Both the position numbers and the translations under genes were made by a program. The notes beneath the pieces are model-generated. The model was not told the origin of the DNA. It saw only the letters and a program-made list of their open reading frames with translations, and ran no database searches. A stretch of 64,000 bases of DNA from Candidatus Dependentiae bacterium Noda2021. GTDB lineage: Bacteria; Babelota; Babeliae; Babelales; Vermiphilaceae. The DNA is taken from assembly GCA_020886235.1 (NCBI GenBank), contig AP025250.1, positions 124,001-188,000 on the forward strand, written 5' to 3'. Positions 60,468 to 64,000 of this stretch are shown here, one piece after another; positions within the stretch are counted from its first letter, which is position 1; each line of letters starts with the position of its first letter.

Positions 60468-63170
60468 TTAACTCCACCCATAGGCCATGTTAAAATGTAC
60501 CTCGTGGACAGATTCGCCTTTGCGAGGATCAAGCTTGAAACCCCAATCAATGCTGAGCGGCATTGGATTAAGTAGTCGTATACCAACCCCCACGGCGTGA
60601 CGATAATCAAAGCCATTGTGTCTTATAAAGCGTCCTGGAACATCTTTGGCGTATGGGTTATCCCAACCAGAACCGCCATCATAAAACAGAAGTCCCTTAA
60701 CGCTAAAGTCAGACATAATTGGGAATATAAATTCTACGTTTAAATACAGTGCTTTACTTGCGCCAATTGAATCACCAAGGAAGGAATCTTCAAGATCAAT
60801 AACACCAAACTGTGGACTAATTTGACCCCATAAGAAACCGCGCACCGTAGCAGGACCTCCGATGTGGAATAGGTCTCGGTACGGAATGAGTCGCCCTTTA
60901 AATGGATTTGCAAATCCTAAGAACGTGTGCCAGTGGAATATTAAATCATATTCACCAATGAGTGGTGTGTAGTAGTGGAAATCAAAATCAAGTTTATAAA
61001 AACCAGTGCAACCAGCGCTGCCAGAGAATGCTCCAACAGCACGTGCGAGCCAGCTATGACCACGGTTAGGGTGTAGTGGGTGATTGCGAATATCTTGCCC
61101 TATTTGAGCAACGAGTGACGCGTACGTATTAGGTCTGAATAATTTTTGTAACAATATGTCATATGCTTGTCCCGCTTCAAAACGATCTATTTCATCGCGA
61201 GCCCGGGTAATTACTGCAGTTGGAATCGCTTGATATTTAATATTATCAAGGCCCAACGCACCGCGTACAAATACGTCGTTAATCCAGGGGAAGGTACGCA
61301 TTCTGGTTACAAATCCTGTTGTGACAACCCCACCTGTATCTATTTCGTTTACTGGTAAGGTGTGATGTACCTCTTCGTAAGCAAGTCGCTTATGATATGC
61401 GTCAAATGCCCCAAATATAGGTCTGTCAAATAAAAATGGTTGCGTCATATTAAACATGAAGCTGACATCTTCATGTGAGAAGCGACTAGTAATGTTAGTT
61501 CGAATACCTGTTCCAAACAAGTTAATATCGGAAACATTGAGCTCCATCGAAACACCTTTGAGAGGTGATGAAATCGAGCGATCAGTTCCTGAGAATGACA
61601 ACTGGAAGGACGCGTTACCCGTGCGTGCTTCTTTAACAATCAAATCTAAATCAGCTAAATCTTCACCTACCCGATTTATTTTCCAGTTAACCCCTTCACG
61701 TTGATCAAAATAACCTAACGATTCAACGCGGTTTTTAGAGATTTCCATTTTTTGATTGGTCAGGAGTTCGCCTTCATCCAATACAAATTGACGACGAATA
61801 ACTTTATCGCGTGTTTTTTTGTTACCTTTAACCGTAATGCGGTTAAGAGTAATTTTTTTACCCAGCTCAGTATAAAAGGCAAGGCTTACCGTTTTGGTAT
61901 CTTCATCAGGCTGAATAGAAGGATCTACGTGCGCAAAGATATACCCATGCTCTCCCCACACAAATTCTAACGCTTTAATGGTTTCTACTACCAACTCTCG
62001 TGAATAAACATCGCCTGGCTTTATGGGAATACGGCATAAGATAAATTCTTCAGACAAAATTTCATTGCCGGGAACTTGAATGTCTTTGATGGTATACAAA
62101 TCACCTTCTTGAATTTCATACGTGATGGTAAAACAACTATTTGTTTCATCGGCCTCAACTAGTACGTCAGTAACTTTAGCATTGAAATAACCGTGATTTT
62201 GATAGAATTGTTCAATCGCGTATTTATCTCCTTCTAGACGTTCTTCTTGAAATACACCAGAGCGATCTAAAAAGCTCAACAACCAATCTTCGCGGGTATA
62301 AATAATATTTCTTAGTTTTTTGCTTGGGATGTGATCATTGCCCGTGAATTCAATACGTTTGACAACCGCACGCGCATGCTCAGTGATGCTAAAACGTGCA
62401 AGAGCTTTATTGGACTCATCAACGTCTAATTCGGTTTCAATATCGATGCGGTGATACCCTTTTTCTCTATACAGACGCTTAATTTTTAGTGCAATGGTAT
62501 CAAGTTCTTCTTTGTCGATAGCAGGAATTTCATCGAGTTTTAATTTCTCATAAATTTCTTTTTTAGTCAGTTGATTATTGCCAGTAAAAATAAAATCTTT
62601 GAGTGGGTATTTCTCTTGAATATTAATGATGAGAGTTACGGTGTTTGGGTCTATTTGTTCTGTTTCAATAGTGATATTTCTAAATCGTTTAAGCTCTTTA
62701 AATAAATTACGGATGAGTTTTGTGGTGAGCTGGGGATTAAATGGTTGCCCTATGCGGTAGGGAATACGATTTAATATAGCCTCAGTTGAAACATAGACGT
62801 TTCCGTTGATTATAATATTACCAATAATGGGTGCTGTGGCAGGTTTTTCATCATCATCTTCTTCTTCAACCAATTCGCCATCGTCCTCATCTAAATCATC
62901 CTGGTCATCAGCGTCGAATTCATCGCTATCTTGCGTGTCAGACAGTTCCTGTTCAAGGTCGTCTTGATCATTTTCAGAACTTTCAATGCCTGTGGTGTCA
63001 TGTTCAGGCACCAAATTACTTTCTTCATGCGAGGGTGAAGATGACATTACGTGCTCTTGTGCAGATGAAGAAGCATTTAGCAGAAAGTGTCTAGAGCTGC
63101 AAAAGAGCGCTATCATGAAGAACACTAAACAGGTAGTGCTCTTGTTTTTGGTACGAACAGATCGAGTCAT
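60468..63170 (-). CDS. bamA: Outer-membrane protein assembly factor BamA
   Basis: 900 residues. Signal-like segment TTCLVFFMIALFCSS, then an extra acidic Asp/Glu-rich stretch at about 65-110, five POTRA domains (about 115-505; recurring FTGN/VKGN and G-Y turns such as LYREKGYHRID and FYQNHGYFNA) and a C-terminal beta barrel. The lid motif GPATVRGFLWG and GLLFYDGGSGW are present. BamA inserts barrel proteins into the outer membrane. The last residues are MAYGWS, so the usual terminal aromatic is missing. It implies a true outer membrane. Confidence 0.97.
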   Translation of the reverse strand: MTRSVRTKNKSTTCLVFFMIALFCSSRHFLLNASSSAQEHVMSSSPSHEESNLVPEHDTTGIESSENDQDDLEQELSDTQDSDEFDADDQDDLDEDDGELVEEEDDDEKPATAPIIGNIIINGNVYVSTEAILNRIPYRIGQPFNPQLTTKLIRNLFKELKRFRNITIETEQIDPNTVTLIINIQEKYPLKDFIFTGNNQLTKKEIYEKLKLDEIPAIDKEELDTIALKIKRLYREKGYHRIDIETELDVDESNKALARFSITEHARAVVKRIEFTGNDHIPSKKLRNIIYTREDWLLSFLDRSGVFQEERLEGDKYAIEQFYQNHGYFNAKVTDVLVEADETNSCFTITYEIQEGDLYTIKDIQVPGNEILSEEFILCRIPIKPGDVYSRELVVETIKALEFVWGEHGYIFAHVDPSIQPDEDTKTVSLAFYTELGKKITLNRITVKGNKKTRDKVIRRQFVLDEGELLTNQKMEISKNRVESLGYFDQREGVNWKINRVGEDLADLDLIVKEARTGNASFQLSFSGTDRSISSPLKGVSMELNVSDINLFGTGIRTNITSRFSHEDVSFMFNMTQPFLFDRPIFGAFDAYHKRLAYEEVHHTLPVNEIDTGGVVTTGFVTRMRTFPWINDVFVRGALGLDNIKYQAIPTAVITRARDEIDRFEAGQAYDILLQKLFRPNTYASLVAQIGQDIRNHPLHPNRGHSWLARAVGAFSGSAGCTGFYKLDFDFHYYTPLIGEYDLIFHWHTFLGFANPFKGRLIPYRDLFHIGGPATVRGFLWGQISPQFGVIDLEDSFLGDSIGASKALYLNVEFIFPIMSDFSVKGLLFYDGGSGWDNPYAKDVPGRFIRHNGFDYRHAVGVGIRLLNPMPLSIDWGFKLDPRKGESVHEVHFNMAYGWS

Positions 63171-63341
63171 TATCTAAGCTCCTGAGCCAGTGAATACCGT
63201 ATTTTAATAAGTTGCTATTACGTGTCAATGCAGAAAACTAGCATACTATTTTTTTTTGAATTGAACAGGCCTGTAAGCTGTTGAAAGTAAAACTTTTATG
63301 ATATATTCACACTAGATAAACCATTAAATGTGAGAAAAAAC

Positions 63342-64000
63342 ATGTTATCTATCACTAATACGCTGTCTTGCAAAAAAGAGTTATTCAAACCGCAACATCA
63401 AGAACAGGTTTCTATGTATGTTTGTGGTATTACTCCGTATGACTATGCACACTTAGGGCATGGGCGTTGTTATGTGACATTTGATGTGTTGTATCGATTA
63501 CTATCTGCCATGAGTTATCAGGTTACCTATTGCCGCAATTTTACCGATATTGATGACAAAATTATTAATCGTGCAAAACATGAATTGGGTGATCAAAATT
63601 TATATTTAGATATTGCAAATAAATATATTGATGCATTTAAACAGGATATTGGATTACTTAATTGCACCAATCCTTCAATAGAACCGCGTGTGACGCAAAC
63701 CATTCCTGAAATCATTGAATTTATACAGGGCCTTATCAAGGCAGGCAAAGCATACGAAATAGACGGTGACGTCTATTATCGCATAGCACACTTTCCTTCG
63801 TATGGTGCGCTCTCAAAACAAAAACTTGATGAGTTACGAGCAGGCGCGCGCGTTGAATTAAATGACAAAAAAAGAGATCCGCTTGATTTTGCTTTATGGA
63901 AAAGCGAACCTGAAGGCCATTTCTGGCAAAGCCCTTGGGGATGGGGAAGGCCTGGTTGGCATATTGAATGTTCAGCTATGGCAGCTAAATATCTTGGTAA
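63342..64000 (+). CDS. cysS: Cysteinyl-tRNA synthetase (5' part, runs off window)
   Basis: At least 219 residues of an intact N-terminus. VSMYVCGITPYDYAHLGHGR includes the zinc-binding Cys and the HIGH-equivalent HLGH; CRNFTDIDDKIINRA and RPGWHIECSAM are further family signatures. It charges tRNA-Cys with cysteine. The C-terminal end lies outside the window. The ATG at 63342 has only a weak ribosome site (GAGAAAAAAC). Confidence 0.97.
   Translation, partial: MLSITNTLSCKKELFKPQHQEQVSMYVCGITPYDYAHLGHGRCYVTFDVLYRLLSAMSYQVTYCRNFTDIDDKIINRAKHELGDQNLYLDIANKYIDAFKQDIGLLNCTNPSIEPRVTQTIPEIIEFIQGLIKAGKAYEIDGDVYYRIAHFPSYGALSKQKLDELRAGARVELNDKKRDPLDFALWKSEPEGHFWQSPWGWGRPGWHIECSAMAAKYLG

Overview
The window is AT-rich bacterial DNA that looks like a chromosome segment from a Candidatus Dependentiae (TM6) relative, a reduced bacterium living inside protists. 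This placement is an inference from gene content: a full Gram-negative envelope and division set (BamA, FtsL, FtsI), GroES-GroEL and part of an F-type ATPase sit beside an unusually high number of predicted exported proteins with eukaryote-like domains (C2H2 zinc fingers, ankyrin repeats, F-box-like and kinase-like motifs, a WD40-like propeller). No phylogenetic marker was compared, so the phylum call is moderate.

Layout. 0-5.4 kb, minus strand: recD2 (runs off the left edge) behind two exported proteins, one porin-like, then an alpha/beta hydrolase. 5.6-9.4 kb, plus: a partial ATP synthase operon (c, b, b-prime, delta, alpha) closed by a strong terminator, with a, beta, gamma and epsilon absent. 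9.4-32.2 kb: an accessory block with eleven paralogous Sec-exported zinc-finger proteins on both strands. They are mixed with an ankyrin protein, a tandem pair of F-box/ankyrin-like genes next to tRNA-Arg, and exported enzymes (DDAH-like hydrolase, two flavodoxin-fold reductases, GNAT lipoprotein). 32.3-48.1 kb: metabolism and repair (ArfB, an apparently circularly permuted D-amino-acid-oxidase-like flavoprotein, GT61 glycosyltransferase, FKBP, TipA-like MerR regulator, peptidase M49, MsrAB, DUF2608, two RdgB/HAM1 paralogues, three tandem kinase-like exported proteins, zinc alcohol dehydrogenase, DUF1796). 48.3-58.3 kb: exported hydrolase, three helical tail-anchored proteins, a VOC protein, groES-groEL, a propeller protein and a second porin-like protein. 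58.4-64 kb: ftsI (frameshifted), ftsL and bamA on the minus strand, and the start of cysS on the plus strand.

The most interesting system is the zinc-finger family. Each member has an N-terminal signal peptide, a variable Asn/Gln/Ser/Thr-rich region, often a basic cluster resembling a nuclear localisation signal, and a three-finger module. The first finger is unusual: CC-x12-H-x3/4-H, with adjacent cysteines replacing CxxC. Five of the genes have promoters with the same 16-base spacer between -35 and -10 and a nearly identical spacer sequence (consensus AWATTTTCAAAYAGAA), which suggests co-regulation. My working idea, an inference, is a co-regulated set of secreted proteins acting on host nucleic acid or in the host nucleus. 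Two single-base frameshifts (ftsI and a flavoprotein gene) are either sequence errors or real lesions.
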